Below are positions 55,947 through 64,000 of a stretch of 64,000 nucleotides of DNA, one piece after another. The stretch is from the NCBI GenBank assembly GCA_963785125.1, contig CAWATU010000007.1, forward strand, positions 558,001 to 622,000, given 5' to 3'. Positions within the stretch are counted from its first letter, which is position 1; the number at the start of each line of letters is the position of its first letter. A model generated the notes under the pieces. The model did not search any database, had not been told where the DNA came from, and saw only the letters and a list, made by a program, of their open reading frames with translations. Position numbers and translations under genes: made by a program. The DNA is from QHXN01 sp963785125. Its GTDB lineage: Bacteria > Acidobacteriota > Blastocatellia > Pyrinomonadales > Pyrinomonadaceae.

Positions 55947-56882
55947 TCAGCCGAGGTAAACGTGCTCGTTGTGCCAGCGGAGATATTCGCTGTCCGGCTG
56001 CTCGCTTTTCGCATCTGGCACCCGTACCGCCGAGCCGTTGAGGGGATAGTAGCTGCGGCCGTTGCTGTAGTCTTCGCGCAAACGCCTGCTCACTTCCAGT
56101 CGTTGTCTGGGGGTGACGGTAAGGTAGCCATTGTCGAACAGGCGGTGAAGATCGGCGCGCAGCAGGATTCCGTTCCGCACTTCGTGCGGCCCTTCCTGGG
56201 CGTAAGAGCGGATGTGCGCGGCGTCGAGCGCCGGCAGTGAGTGCTCGCCCGTCACCGCGCACGCACGCCCGTACGCGTCAATCACCGCCACCCTGAAGGC
56301 GCCCTGCCCCAGCCGCGGGGCTACAAGTTGCGGCGTCCCGTAACGCTCACTCGACGGCGCCGGGCCGGGCACCTGATGCGCGGGCAACTCCGGCGGGATG
56401 GCGGCTCTCTCGCGGCAGGCATCCCAGAGCCGGCGCCCCTCTCCCCGCGTCAGGTCGTAAGCCTTCGAGGAGACAACCCGCGGGTGCCAGTCATCCGGCT
56501 GCGCTACCCACTCGCCCGGGCGGAAGAATGTCGGCTGAACTATCACGATGCACCCAATGTTGTTGACCTTGCCCGCCTCGGAGTACCTGATGCGTTGTCG
56601 GATGTCTCCGATCCGGCGGCGCATCTCCGCCAAGCTTCCGCACCCGTTCCCTTCCCGGAAACAGTCCCAAGCGAGCCAGTCCGGGAGACTCGCCCATCGA
56701 GCGAAGTAGCCAAAGCCGCAGACGGCGTTGTGCGGTACCTTGAGCTTGAAGAAAAAGGGGGAGAACTGCGGGGCTCGGGAAACGTGCCGGTCAGACGGCG
56801 TCCAGAAATTCACCTCGGGCAGACCCCTGCCTCTGAGGAATTCGTACCAGCCATAGTCCGTTACAGCGACAGTGCCTCGCAT
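55947..56882 (-). CDS. HNH endonuclease with N-terminal reader-like domain
   Basis: 311 residues from the ATG at 56882 (MRGTVAVTDYGWYEFLRG), where related proteins start; the frame is open to 56972. The N-terminal 190 residues (EVNFWTPSD, FFFKLKVPHNAVCGFGYFAR) resemble EVE/PUA- or SRA-like readers. The C-terminal HNH nuclease has AVTGEHSLPALDAAHIRSY, NGILLRADLHRLFDNGYLTV. It is probably a modification-dependent restriction enzyme acting alone. It converges with res. Confidence 0.8.
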   Translation of the reverse strand: MRGTVAVTDYGWYEFLRGRGLPEVNFWTPSDRHVSRAPQFSPFFFKLKVPHNAVCGFGYFARWASLPDWLAWDCFREGNGCGSLAEMRRRIGDIRQRIRYSEAGKVNNIGCIVIVQPTFFRPGEWVAQPDDWHPRVVSSKAYDLTRGEGRRLWDACRERAAIPPELPAHQVPGPAPSSERYGTPQLVAPRLGQGAFRVAVIDAYGRACAVTGEHSLPALDAAHIRSYAQEGPHEVRNGILLRADLHRLFDNGYLTVTPRQRLEVSRRLREDYSNGRSYYPLNGSAVRVPDAKSEQPDSEYLRWHNEHVYLG

Positions 56883-57233
56883 CCTGATTAACTCAACCCT
56901 CGTGGTCCAACTCATCGGCGCCGCCTGCCCCGCAATGGCCGAGCATCTGAGGCGACGTTGTAGGCAGCGCAATGCGTATCATCAACCTAGCATACTACCC
57001 TCTTTCACAGGAGAAGAATTTTTACAGGCTAGTGACTTGTAGACGAGGAGGCAGTTTCGTCTTTCGAACTCGTCTATTCCACAACATTATACCGACCATT
57101 CACTTACCTGCCACAGGTAACGGCCGTGTTCGATACCATTGCGTCCCCGACCAGTGCTCAACGCCTTTCGGCATCATTGGAATCTTCACATGACGATTGA
57201 GGAGGAGACGCCGCACTCCCTGAGCCTCTGTAT
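56883..57233 (+). promoter_or_regulatory. Putative CRISPR leader region
   Basis: About 350 bp with no gene, and AT-richer than the flanks between 56980 and 57130. It precedes the first repeat on the side expected for the leader if transcripts end each repeat in GAAAC, the usual 3' end of the repeat. It also contains the upstream region of the HNH gene. No clear -10/-35 pair is assigned. Confidence 0.45.
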
Positions 57234-58376
57234 GCTTCAATGGAGCCACGTCCTCACGAACGTGGAAACCCTTACCACCGCCCCGCGAGCCTCACCCCTG
57301 ACGGGATGCTTCAATGGAGCCACGTCCTCACGAACGTGGAAACCGCAGCAGGAGACGGCGACGACGCGCGGCATCGCGAAGCTTCAATGGAGCCACGTCC
57401 TCACGAACGTGGAAACCCCCGAGGGCAGCGCGACGGGCTCGGTGAAGTACACGGGGCTTCAATGGAGCCACGTCCTCACGAACGTGGAAACGCGTAGATG
57501 GCCGCGTCGGTCGGGACACCGACGACGGTGCTTCAATGGAGCCACGTCCTCACGAACGTGGAAACCCTTACAGCGTAAGGGCGTCGGGGGGCAACACAAA
57601 AACGCTTCAATGGAGCCACGTCCTCACGAACGTGGAAACAAGGCCCGCGCTCACGCTGGCGGCATGGCGACAGCCGCGCTTCAATGGAGCCACGTCCTCA
57701 CGAACGTGGAAACCTACGCATCCGTTACCAGTGCGCGCGCTGCCTCTGTGCTTCAATGGAGCCACGTCCTCACGAACGTGGAAACCCCGCCGAACGTCGG
57801 ATGTTGCGGAGCCGGGGCGAGCATGCTTCAATGGAGCCACGTCCTCACGAACGTGGAAACTCTCCTCTTTCGCGGCGTAGTCACCGTAGAGGAGCCGGCT
57901 TCAATGGAGCCACGTCCTCACGAACGTGGAAACGAGTGCGCGGTTATCGGCGTGCCGCTGAGGAGCTGGGGCTTCAATGGAGCCACGTCCTCACGAACGT
58001 GGAAACGTTGGTTCAGGCGCACAAACGCGCGACGGATGAGGGTGCTTCAATGGAGCCACGTCCTCACGAACGTGGAAACCACGGTGCGCGCCGCGCGTAA
58101 CTGCGCCCGCGCGTCGTCGGCTTCAATGGAGCCACGTCCTCACGAACGTGGAAACTACTCGAACTCCAGGGCGGCCGCGCGAAGAGCCGAGGCGCTTCAA
58201 TGGAGCCACGTCCTCACGAACGTGGAAACAACGGGGGGCCGCGCGGGCCGGCCCCCCGCGGTACAGGCTTCAATGGAGCCACGTCCTCACGAACGTGGAA
58301 ACGCAGAGCGCCACGGGCGGGACGAGCGGCGACCGCATCGGCTTCAATGGAGCCACGTCCTCACGAACGTGGAAAC
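57234..58376 (+). CRISPR. CRISPR array, 16 repeats and 15 spacers
   Basis: A 36-nt repeat starting GCTTCAATGGAGCC and ending ACGAACGTGGAAAC occurs 16 times with no seen variant. It starts at 57234, 57308, 57381, 57456, 57530, 57604, 57678, 57750, 57825, 57898, 57971, 58044, 58120, 58194, 58267 and 58341. Spacers are 36-40 nt. The repeat folds as CCACGT/ACGTGG. Plus-strand transcription is inferred from the GAAAC end. Lack of any degenerate end repeat means age and direction cannot be confirmed. It lies 182 bp from cas2 and converges with the cas operon. Confidence 0.98.
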
Positions 58377-58558
58377 GCTCGCATTGTAAATAGCAGCGGA
58401 CAGGTTACTTAGCAAGCGATATGCGAGTGGTCGCATTTGTTGTTGGCTAGATTTCACCGGGCGCTTTCGATGCACGAGCTATCTTTCCTTAACAAAGGGG
58501 TTACCGGGTGCGAGTGGGGTGCGGGGTGGAAGGCATCGGTGGAGCGCTCGCATGTGCT

Positions 58559-58852
58559 TCAGACTATGACGGCGACGCGCTCGTCGTCTCTGTCGAGCGC
58601 GCGCCCGAGCGTCTCGATGCTCTCTTGCACGTGCCCGTCGCGCGGGCCGAGGTTTATGAGTATGACCTGATCCTCGCGGTGGTTGATGACCTTCGTCAGG
58701 GCTTCGACCAGTAGAACGCGCTCGGCGGGTGAGAGGTCGCAGCGGAAGACGGAATATTGTAGGGCGTCGCCGAATCCGCGCATCGTGCGGTGGACACGGC
58801 GGAGGCGCTTGGCGTCGGAGATGTCGTAGCTGACGATGTAACGGTTGCGCAT
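58559..58852 (-). CDS. cas2: Cas2
   Basis: A 97-residue adaptation protein with the ferredoxin-like start NRYIVSYDISDAKRLRRVHR and the central ALQYSVFRCDLSPAER. Cas2 dimers bridge two Cas1 dimers during spacer capture. It begins 7 bp after the cas4-cas1 stop and is the last gene of the operon, nearest the array. Confidence 0.95.
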   Translation of the reverse strand: MRNRYIVSYDISDAKRLRRVHRTMRGFGDALQYSVFRCDLSPAERVLLVEALTKVINHREDQVILINLGPRDGHVQESIETLGRALDRDDERVAVIV

Positions 58853-58859
58853 CTCGACC

Positions 58860-60590
58860 TCATCTCGTGCAGAAGGCCGGGTAGTCGGAGATTTCGCCCG
58901 ACAGGAAACGAGCCAGCAGCCGTGCCTGGACCTCGAAGATGCGGCGGTAGCTAATCTGATAGCCGAAGCGTGGGTGCGTCACCAGCGTGTCGAGCCTGCG
59001 CTCGAAGGCTTCGAGCACGCGGCGCCTCCCTCCGTCTGTCAGAGCCACAGAGCCAGCGCGCTCGATGAAGTCAGACTGGCGCACCTCGCCGTTATTGACC
59101 AGCCCAATCACGACCGAGTCGGCGACGAGCGGGCGGAACTCCTCCATCAGGTCGAGTGCGAGAGCGGGACGCCCGTAGCGCGGCTGGTGGTAGAAGCCCT
59201 GGTACGGGTCGAATCCGACGCCGATGAGTGCGACCAGCATCTCCTTCGCCAGCATCGAGTAGAGGAGCGAGAGCAGCGCGTTGACCGGATCGCGCGGGGG
59301 CCGCCGGTTGCGGGTGCTGAAGTCGAACGCGGTGGGGCGAGCGCCTTCGCCGTTCTTGAACATCAGCGCGAAGTTAGAGAAGTAGTCCCGCGCCGCCGTC
59401 CCCTCGACACCGAGCAGGCTCTCCAGAGAGTTCTCCCGTTCGGCGCGCTTGCGCCAGAAAGCAAGACGGTAGAGTAGCCCGTCGGGGAGCCGGCGTGCGT
59501 TGCGTCGGAGCAGCGTGCGCGAGTTGCGTATCTTGCCGGAGACGAACGAGCGCGCGAGCCACAGGCACACTGCCGGGTCAGCGGCGGCCGCGAACTGCCG
59601 GCGGCGCAGCTCTATGTTCTTGTGCGGCGGCGGCGTGGTGACCGCCGTCAGCCAGCCGCCGTAAGAGAGATGCAGGACGGGTATCTCGCGCGCGGCCAGC
59701 TCGCGCAGGGCTTGCGCGCTCAACTGTACGTTGCCAAAGAAGTTCAGTTGCGAAGTGTCGAGCAGTCGCGCCTCGTTGACCGCCTTGCCGCGGTCGCGTA
59801 TCTCCAGTGTCTCGCCCTTGAGCCCGACGCTGAAGCCCTGACCCTGCACGTAGACCGCCAACTGGTCATCCCGCGCAGGAATCAGACGTCTGGCCGCGAC
59901 CGCGGCTCGTTCGCCCGACTCAACGTGCGCGGGCTGCCCTGCGACGCCGGGCGTCTCGGCCGACGCGCGCAGGATGTTCGTCTCGTCCGGCAGGCAGATG
60001 CCGACGAGGGAGCAGCGCGGGCACTTCGGCGAGTTGACGAGCGGCGGCGGGATCTCGCCCGACTGCGCCACACGCTTCGCCTCAGTCAGCAGCGCGAGCG
60101 TTCGGCCGACCAGCTCTTCGTCGAATGGCACACGCACGCGCTCCTGCGCCTCCGCGAAGTAGAGAGCGCCCTCGTCGCACTCGTAGCCGTTCTCGCGCAG
60201 CAGCAGCCCCTGCAAACAGAGCTGCACGCGCTCCGGCTCCCAAGCTCCCTCGCGCACGTCCGGCAGCTTCCCGCGCTTGTAGTCCACGGGGATGACGCGC
60301 CCCTCGTCCGTCTCGATCAGGTCGATCCGCGCCGTCGCGCCCAGAGCGTCCGAACCGACCAGCACCGAGCGCGAGTGCAAGCGCACCTGCCCGCTCAAGT
60401 CCTCCGCCGCGGGCACGCGCCCCTCCTCGCGGTCTACACGCCTGTGGACAAAGCGCCCGTCGAGCGTGTCGGCGCTGTGCGCCCATTCCTGCTGCACGTA
60501 TTCCAGGTAGAACAGACGCGGGCAGTACGTGAACTCGTTAAGCATCCGCGCCGGAAGTTGGTCAGGAACGTCCAGAGCCAGGTCAGACAT
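58860..60590 (-). CDS. cas4-cas1: Cas4-Cas1 fusion
   Basis: A 576-residue fusion, a hallmark of type I-G (I-U). The Cas4 part (about 1-210) has Cys23 in NEFTYCPRLFYLEY, the nuclease motif VIPVDYKRGKLPD and the C-terminal cluster Cys in SPKCPRCSLVGICLPDE. The Cas1 part (about 240-576) has GVEGTAARDYFSNFALM with the metal-binding Glu, then GFYHQPRYGRPALALDLMEEF with the His and the acids. Cas4 trims prespacers by their PAM and Cas1 integrates them. The gene is 58 bp downstream of csb2. Confidence 0.97.
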   Translation of the reverse strand: MSDLALDVPDQLPARMLNEFTYCPRLFYLEYVQQEWAHSADTLDGRFVHRRVDREEGRVPAAEDLSGQVRLHSRSVLVGSDALGATARIDLIETDEGRVIPVDYKRGKLPDVREGAWEPERVQLCLQGLLLRENGYECDEGALYFAEAQERVRVPFDEELVGRTLALLTEAKRVAQSGEIPPPLVNSPKCPRCSLVGICLPDETNILRASAETPGVAGQPAHVESGERAAVAARRLIPARDDQLAVYVQGQGFSVGLKGETLEIRDRGKAVNEARLLDTSQLNFFGNVQLSAQALRELAAREIPVLHLSYGGWLTAVTTPPPHKNIELRRRQFAAAADPAVCLWLARSFVSGKIRNSRTLLRRNARRLPDGLLYRLAFWRKRAERENSLESLLGVEGTAARDYFSNFALMFKNGEGARPTAFDFSTRNRRPPRDPVNALLSLLYSMLAKEMLVALIGVGFDPYQGFYHQPRYGRPALALDLMEEFRPLVADSVVIGLVNNGEVRQSDFIERAGSVALTDGGRRRVLEAFERRLDTLVTHPRFGYQISYRRIFEVQARLLARFLSGEISDYPAFCTR

Positions 60591-60648
60591 AACGTTTCTC
60601 CTTTTGGTACTTTAGTGGGGGCACGTCTGAATCGACGGGGGCAGAAAA

Positions 60649-62067
60649 TTATTCCATGGGCACAAACAACCCTAGCCCAAAGTGGCATGCGAACCCCAGC
60701 GCAATCGGCCCTTGCTCTTCTTTCGCGAACTCTATCTCAAATCCTGTCAACCCGTACCCCGTCTCACCCTTGAAGCGCCGCGTCTGAAACTCCAGCCAGC
60801 GCACGGGCGGGCGTTCACCCGAAACGTATTCGTTAACGGACGTGAGCGAGACCGGCTCAGGCAGCCCGCGCAGACGCAGCTCGCGCTTGAGCTGCTCCTC
60901 CGACCTGTCGCGCGGCCGAGCGGGTTTCCCCGCCCCGCGAGTCGCAAACCGCGGCAGCGAAAATGGCGTCACCGAACGCCAACGCCTCGACGGTCTGAAC
61001 AGCACCCCCACTCCCGCGAACTCCTCTACTACCCCTATCCCTGTTAAGACCAAACGCGCCTCCGGGCTGTTACCCCTCCGGTAGATCGTCCTTAACGCGC
61101 CGAGCGCCGCCACGTCTTCAGGCCCCAACCCGCTCCGCGCGTAGACTGTCACGTGATCCAAACGCCCGTCTCCATCCTCGTCGGTCGGCAGGTAATGCGC
61201 GTGCCTATGCCCCTCAAGCGGAACGCCGTCAACGCTCTTTCCCGTGATGACTTCGGAATGCCCCGTCCCCACGCGATTTCTAATCAGAGCGCGTCTTACC
61301 TGCTCGGCGAACGGCAGCGCGTCCTGCACGAGCGGCAGCACCGTCGAGTCAAGGGCGAACCGCGCGACAGTCGGCTTTACGGCAGGGGCAGCGGGTCGCA
61401 GCGGCGTGGCCTTACGCGCGCGGAGCGCATCGGCCGGGCGCGTGTATGTGACCCAGCGCGACCCCTCCGGGTCTAGTTGCCTGCCCTTTCGCATCGTTGC
61501 TGTCTCGATCAGCAGACTGTCCAGCACCGCCTCACCTTCCCCCCCCGGCAGTAACACACGCACCGGCTCAATTTTGGAAAGCGACTGTCCCTCCTCGAAC
61601 GGCACGCTGTTCGGCTGCGGCATATCATCCCCTCCTGACAATTCCGCCTCGCACCACGACTCCGCACGTCCGAACGTGCCGAGGTCGCGCAGCAGGGCCG
61701 CGAGGGCTTTCCTGTCTTCGTTCCCAAGCTCAACTTCCGGCCACAGGCACCAGACCTCGTCCTGCGGGTCGAGCGCGACGAACGTGTCGAAGAACTTGAT
61801 GCCGCCGTTGGCTTGGTCATAGTGACGTGTGTGCGAGGTGAGCGCGGGCGGCAGATGAAATGACGGCGGCGCGGCGAGCGCCGCAACGATGCGCCGCAGA
61901 TGGTCTTGCGTCACCCCGGACGGGCGCGCCCGGTAGAACGTCGCCGTCAGCGAACGAAGGAGGCGCCACGGTGACGGTGGCCATTCCACCACGCCCTCGT
62001 TGACGTGGTGGCCCCAGGGAGTCGCGTGAAAACGCCCAGCGAGGAAGCGCAGCTTGACCGCGATCAT
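60649..62067 (-). CDS. csb2: Csb2 (GSU0054-type, Cas5/Cas6-like)
   Basis: A 472-residue type I-G subunit that combines Cas5- and Cas6-like RAMP folds. It begins MIAVKLRFLAGRFHATPWGHHVNEGVVEWPPSPWRLL in family style, has the glycine-rich RYHATPWG-type motif, and ends with a Cas6-like part (ARFALDSTVLPLVQDAL, GLTGFEIEFAKEEQGP, LGFACHFGLGLF). In the family it processes pre-crRNA and caps the Cascade. It overlaps csb1 by ATGA. Confidence 0.9.
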   Translation of the reverse strand: MIAVKLRFLAGRFHATPWGHHVNEGVVEWPPSPWRLLRSLTATFYRARPSGVTQDHLRRIVAALAAPPSFHLPPALTSHTRHYDQANGGIKFFDTFVALDPQDEVWCLWPEVELGNEDRKALAALLRDLGTFGRAESWCEAELSGGDDMPQPNSVPFEEGQSLSKIEPVRVLLPGGEGEAVLDSLLIETATMRKGRQLDPEGSRWVTYTRPADALRARKATPLRPAAPAVKPTVARFALDSTVLPLVQDALPFAEQVRRALIRNRVGTGHSEVITGKSVDGVPLEGHRHAHYLPTDEDGDGRLDHVTVYARSGLGPEDVAALGALRTIYRRGNSPEARLVLTGIGVVEEFAGVGVLFRPSRRWRSVTPFSLPRFATRGAGKPARPRDRSEEQLKRELRLRGLPEPVSLTSVNEYVSGERPPVRWLEFQTRRFKGETGYGLTGFEIEFAKEEQGPIALGFACHFGLGLFVPME

Positions 62068-63080
62068 GCGTCCGCCTCCGCTTCCGCCGGTGCTTCTGCG
62101 CCCTTGCCATCCTTCGTAGGCTTGCCCTTCTTCTTAGCCGGCATCCGGCCGCTGATGCGCGTCACCGACGAGGCGTCGAAGCCGCACGCGGCGATCAGTC
62201 CCGGCAGTGCCGCCTCCGCGTCCACCAGCGACAGCCCTTCGAGCGTCAGGCCGGCGGGCCGCGTGACGTTAATCGCCTCAGCCTCCAGGTCACAGGCCGT
62301 CCGCAGGCGCAAGCCACTATGGAGAACCTTGAGCAGCTTGTAGAGAGCGAGCGCGACGAGCAGCCGATTCGCCTCCTCGCCGAGTCCGTAACCACGCATC
62401 GTCGCCAGATCGAGGTTGAAGTAGGCGACGATCCTGCGGGCGGTGAACTCTGTGCGGCTGAAGGGCACGTTGCCGTACCCTTCGGCAGCGTTCCCAGTGG
62501 GATCGACGCGGTCGAGCTTCACCCCGCCGGAGGTGACGGTGGAGACGCCCTCCGCTTCCACAAAGCTTGAGAGCAGCCTTTGCAGGCGCAGACGGCCCGC
62601 GACCTTCTCCAGAAAGACCCCGTGTAGCACCGCGCCCGCGTCGCGACTGAAGACGGCCCGCGCCAGCTTGCGTATATCGAGCACGCCGCTCTCGGCATCG
62701 CCCACCTCGGCTTTGATGGCCCCGCCCAGCCCCTCGTTATTGATGATGTAAGGCGAGTTGAGCCGGTGAGCCTCTTGGACGGAGCTTGTCGTCATGCCGC
62801 CGCCGAGGTCTACGACGATGTGCGGCAGGTTCGCCAGCGGCGCGGCTATCCTGTCTTCGGCCTCATCCCAACAGACGGCCTCCATCCGGTTCGCCATCGA
62901 CTGAGCCGATTCGACGAGGAGCATCGGCGTCCCGTCAGGGCGCTTGTAGGTCGCCGCGCCGAGGTCCGGGAAGCCTGTTGGTTGAAAGCGGTCTCCCTGC
63001 ACGGGCTTCAGCTCGGCCTCGATTAACAGGCGCGGCTGGCCGGCGAGCGCCTCGAAGATTGGTGTGAGTTTATCTGCCAT
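62064..63080 (-). CDS. csb1: Csb1 (GSU0053-type Cas7)
   Basis: A 338-residue Cas7-type backbone subunit of the type I-G Cascade. Family pieces are GFPDLGAATYKRPDGT, VESAQSMANRMEAVCWD, PHIVVDLGG and RTEFTARRIVAYFNLDLATMRG. Several copies coat the crRNA. The C-terminus is a Lys-rich tail (RMPAKKKGKPTK). It starts 55 bp after csx17. Confidence 0.93.
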   Translation of the reverse strand: MADKLTPIFEALAGQPRLLIEAELKPVQGDRFQPTGFPDLGAATYKRPDGTPMLLVESAQSMANRMEAVCWDEAEDRIAAPLANLPHIVVDLGGGMTTSSVQEAHRLNSPYIINNEGLGGAIKAEVGDAESGVLDIRKLARAVFSRDAGAVLHGVFLEKVAGRLRLQRLLSSFVEAEGVSTVTSGGVKLDRVDPTGNAAEGYGNVPFSRTEFTARRIVAYFNLDLATMRGYGLGEEANRLLVALALYKLLKVLHSGLRLRTACDLEAEAINVTRPAGLTLEGLSLVDAEAALPGLIAACGFDASSVTRISGRMPAKKKGKPTKDGKGAEAPAEAEADA

Positions 63081-63135
63081 CTTTTTTCTCCAGATTCAGG
63101 TTCAAGAAAAGACTCGGCCTGAGTAGCGCGGTCAG

Positions 63136-64000
63136 TCATTCAGCACTAGCGGACGGGCGCAAGACCATGTTCGCTAGTTCCCTTACGTCTCGCTCGCTGA
63201 TAGGTATCAATAGTGCCGCGGCTAGACGGGCGCCTTCGTCGTCCGGGTAAAGGAACTCGCTCGTGAAAGGGGTCAGTCCAGACGAGCGCAGCCGACGGGT
63301 AGCGACCTCCAGAGCCTCAGGCACGTGCCCGGCGCGTAGCAGGGGCACAATTGACGGGTCATGTTTAATCAGCACTGGCTCGCCTCGCGGTTCGCGCACC
63401 AACTCACCGCGCGGCAGGAAGAGTAGCTTTAGGAGAGCGTAAGCGCGCGGCAATTCGGGTGAGAGTGCGGCGCCGGTTCCCGCAGTGCGCGGAGCGGCGT
63501 TGTGCCAGTCAATCAGCGCCAGACCGCGCAGCAAAGCCTCCGTCCGCTCGTCGTCGAACCCACCGCTCAGGGAGGTGTTGCTCAGGAAACGCCCGACGAC
63601 ATGTAACGACGCGACCCGCCTGCTATCCATTACGGGGTGCGACAGTCCAGCCCTTCTCGCGTCTACTGAGCGGCGATGCAACACCGCCGCCACGTTCTCA
63701 GCGAGCGTGCCCGCGCCCCACACCGCGCCTGCATCGTCTGTCGTCCAATTGACGATAGGCCCACTGACTTCGACCGGCTCAAGACTCGTGCGGAAGGCCC
63801 AGCGCCCCCTCTCCCCGCCAATCGAGGCGAGCGCGGCGGCCACCTTGAACTCCTCATCAAACTCCGGCGTCTCTTCATGGCACTTACACGCCCAATCCTC
63901 CGAAAGGCCGGAGAGCGGCTTCAGCCCGTGCTCCTCACAGAAACGCGGGCGGCGTGCGACCTCCGCCTCCGCTTCGCCGAGCGCGAGCAGCGTGGCGCGC
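63136..64000 (-). CDS. csx17: Csx17 (Cas8 of type I-G), 5' end beyond window
   Basis: The frame is open from the window edge to the stop at 63136, giving about 287 residues, the C-terminal third or so of Csx17. It includes EFDEEFKVAAALASIGG, GAVWGAGTLAENVAAVLHRR, DSRRVASLHVVGRFLSN and LLKLLFLPRGELV. Csx17 is the large subunit that recognises the PAM. The GTG at 63843 is internal, since coding continues upstream (SEDWACKCHEETPEF). A cas3 gene is expected further right, outside the window. Confidence 0.88.
   Translation of the reverse strand, partial: RATLLALGEAEAEVARRPRFCEEHGLKPLSGLSEDWACKCHEETPEFDEEFKVAAALASIGGERGRWAFRTSLEPVEVSGPIVNWTTDDAGAVWGAGTLAENVAAVLHRRSVDARRAGLSHPVMDSRRVASLHVVGRFLSNTSLSGGFDDERTEALLRGLALIDWHNAAPRTAGTGAALSPELPRAYALLKLLFLPRGELVREPRGEPVLIKHDPSIVPLLRAGHVPEALEVATRRLRSSGLTPFTSEFLYPDDEGARLAAALLIPISERDVRELANMVLRPSASAE

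Noticed and set aside
57270..58340. Self-targeting spacers against genes in this window
   Set aside because: Reading each spacer against the visible genes gave no match I could support; a computed search is needed to be sure.
57139..58389. Long open frame of 416 codons across the CRISPR array, with repeated peptides such as LQWSHVLTNVET
   Set aside because: It is a by-product of the repeat having no stop in that frame; no ribosome site and no homologous protein logic.

Overview
The window is GC-rich, roughly 60-65% by eye, and densely coded. A sensor kinase with a beta-propeller periplasmic domain, a TPR-Fis-receiver regulator, a P460/haem-binding cytochrome pair and frequent ATGA overlaps suggest a soil-type bacterium, most likely Acidobacteriota (possibly Blastocatellia). 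This is inference from gene style; the window holds no rRNA or complete marker gene to test it.

Left part (1-20.6 kb), chromosomal backbone with some decay: a partial aldo/keto reductase; a rearranged SpoIIE-type phosphatase relic; a single-domain response regulator; an AraC regulator; a NarL-type regulator with its propeller histidine kinase; an HSL-type esterase; and a molybdenum-cofactor block. In that block moaA is divergent from a PaoABC-like molybdo-flavoprotein aldehyde oxidoreductase operon. The operon includes its XdhC/PaoD-type chaperone, a MocA-type cytidylyltransferase and two cytochrome-like genes. A Dps, a truncated MBL-fold hydrolase, a haloperoxidase-like hydrolase and a DoxX protein follow. 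The divergent promoter regions of moaA/paoA and haloperoxidase/doxX share a 38-bp element (32 of 38 identical), suggesting co-regulation.

Junction (20.6-21.35 kb): broken pieces of a DsbA-family protein, a receiver domain and a tyrosine recombinase lie end to end and stop at a 48-bp tRNA-Met-like 3' end. This looks like the scar of a tRNA-targeted integration and marks the start of an accessory region.

Right part (21.5-64 kb), a defence and conflict island. (1) An eight-gene leftward operon at 21.5-34.1 kb encodes a vWA-like lipoprotein, a four-TM protein, a tubulin-like GTPase, an actin/Hsp70-like ATPase, a TM/SH3-like protein, a ZorA/MotA-like stator with a long coiled coil, a ZorB/MotB-like OmpA protein and a K+-channel-like protein with an OmpA-like extracytoplasmic domain. 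I do not recognise this combination as a named system, and it is the best candidate for something new. (2) McrB (with an EVE-like domain), McrC and a DUF262-HNH gene with an in-frame stop. (3) HsdS debris, Uma2, DUF1186/SEC-C and DUF6155-like genes. (4) A tiny exported peptide with a threefold motif, divergent from a TPR-Fis-receiver regulator. (5) Fic and SWIM-domain genes. (6) Two degenerate CRISPR repeats at array-like spacing. (7) A type III restriction-modification system whose mod gene is split by a (TCAA)20.5 tract, so it looks phase-variable and is currently OFF. (8) An HNH endonuclease. (9) A type I-G (formerly I-U) CRISPR-Cas locus with 16 identical repeats, cas2, a cas4-cas1 fusion, csb2, csb1 and a csx17 that runs off the window.
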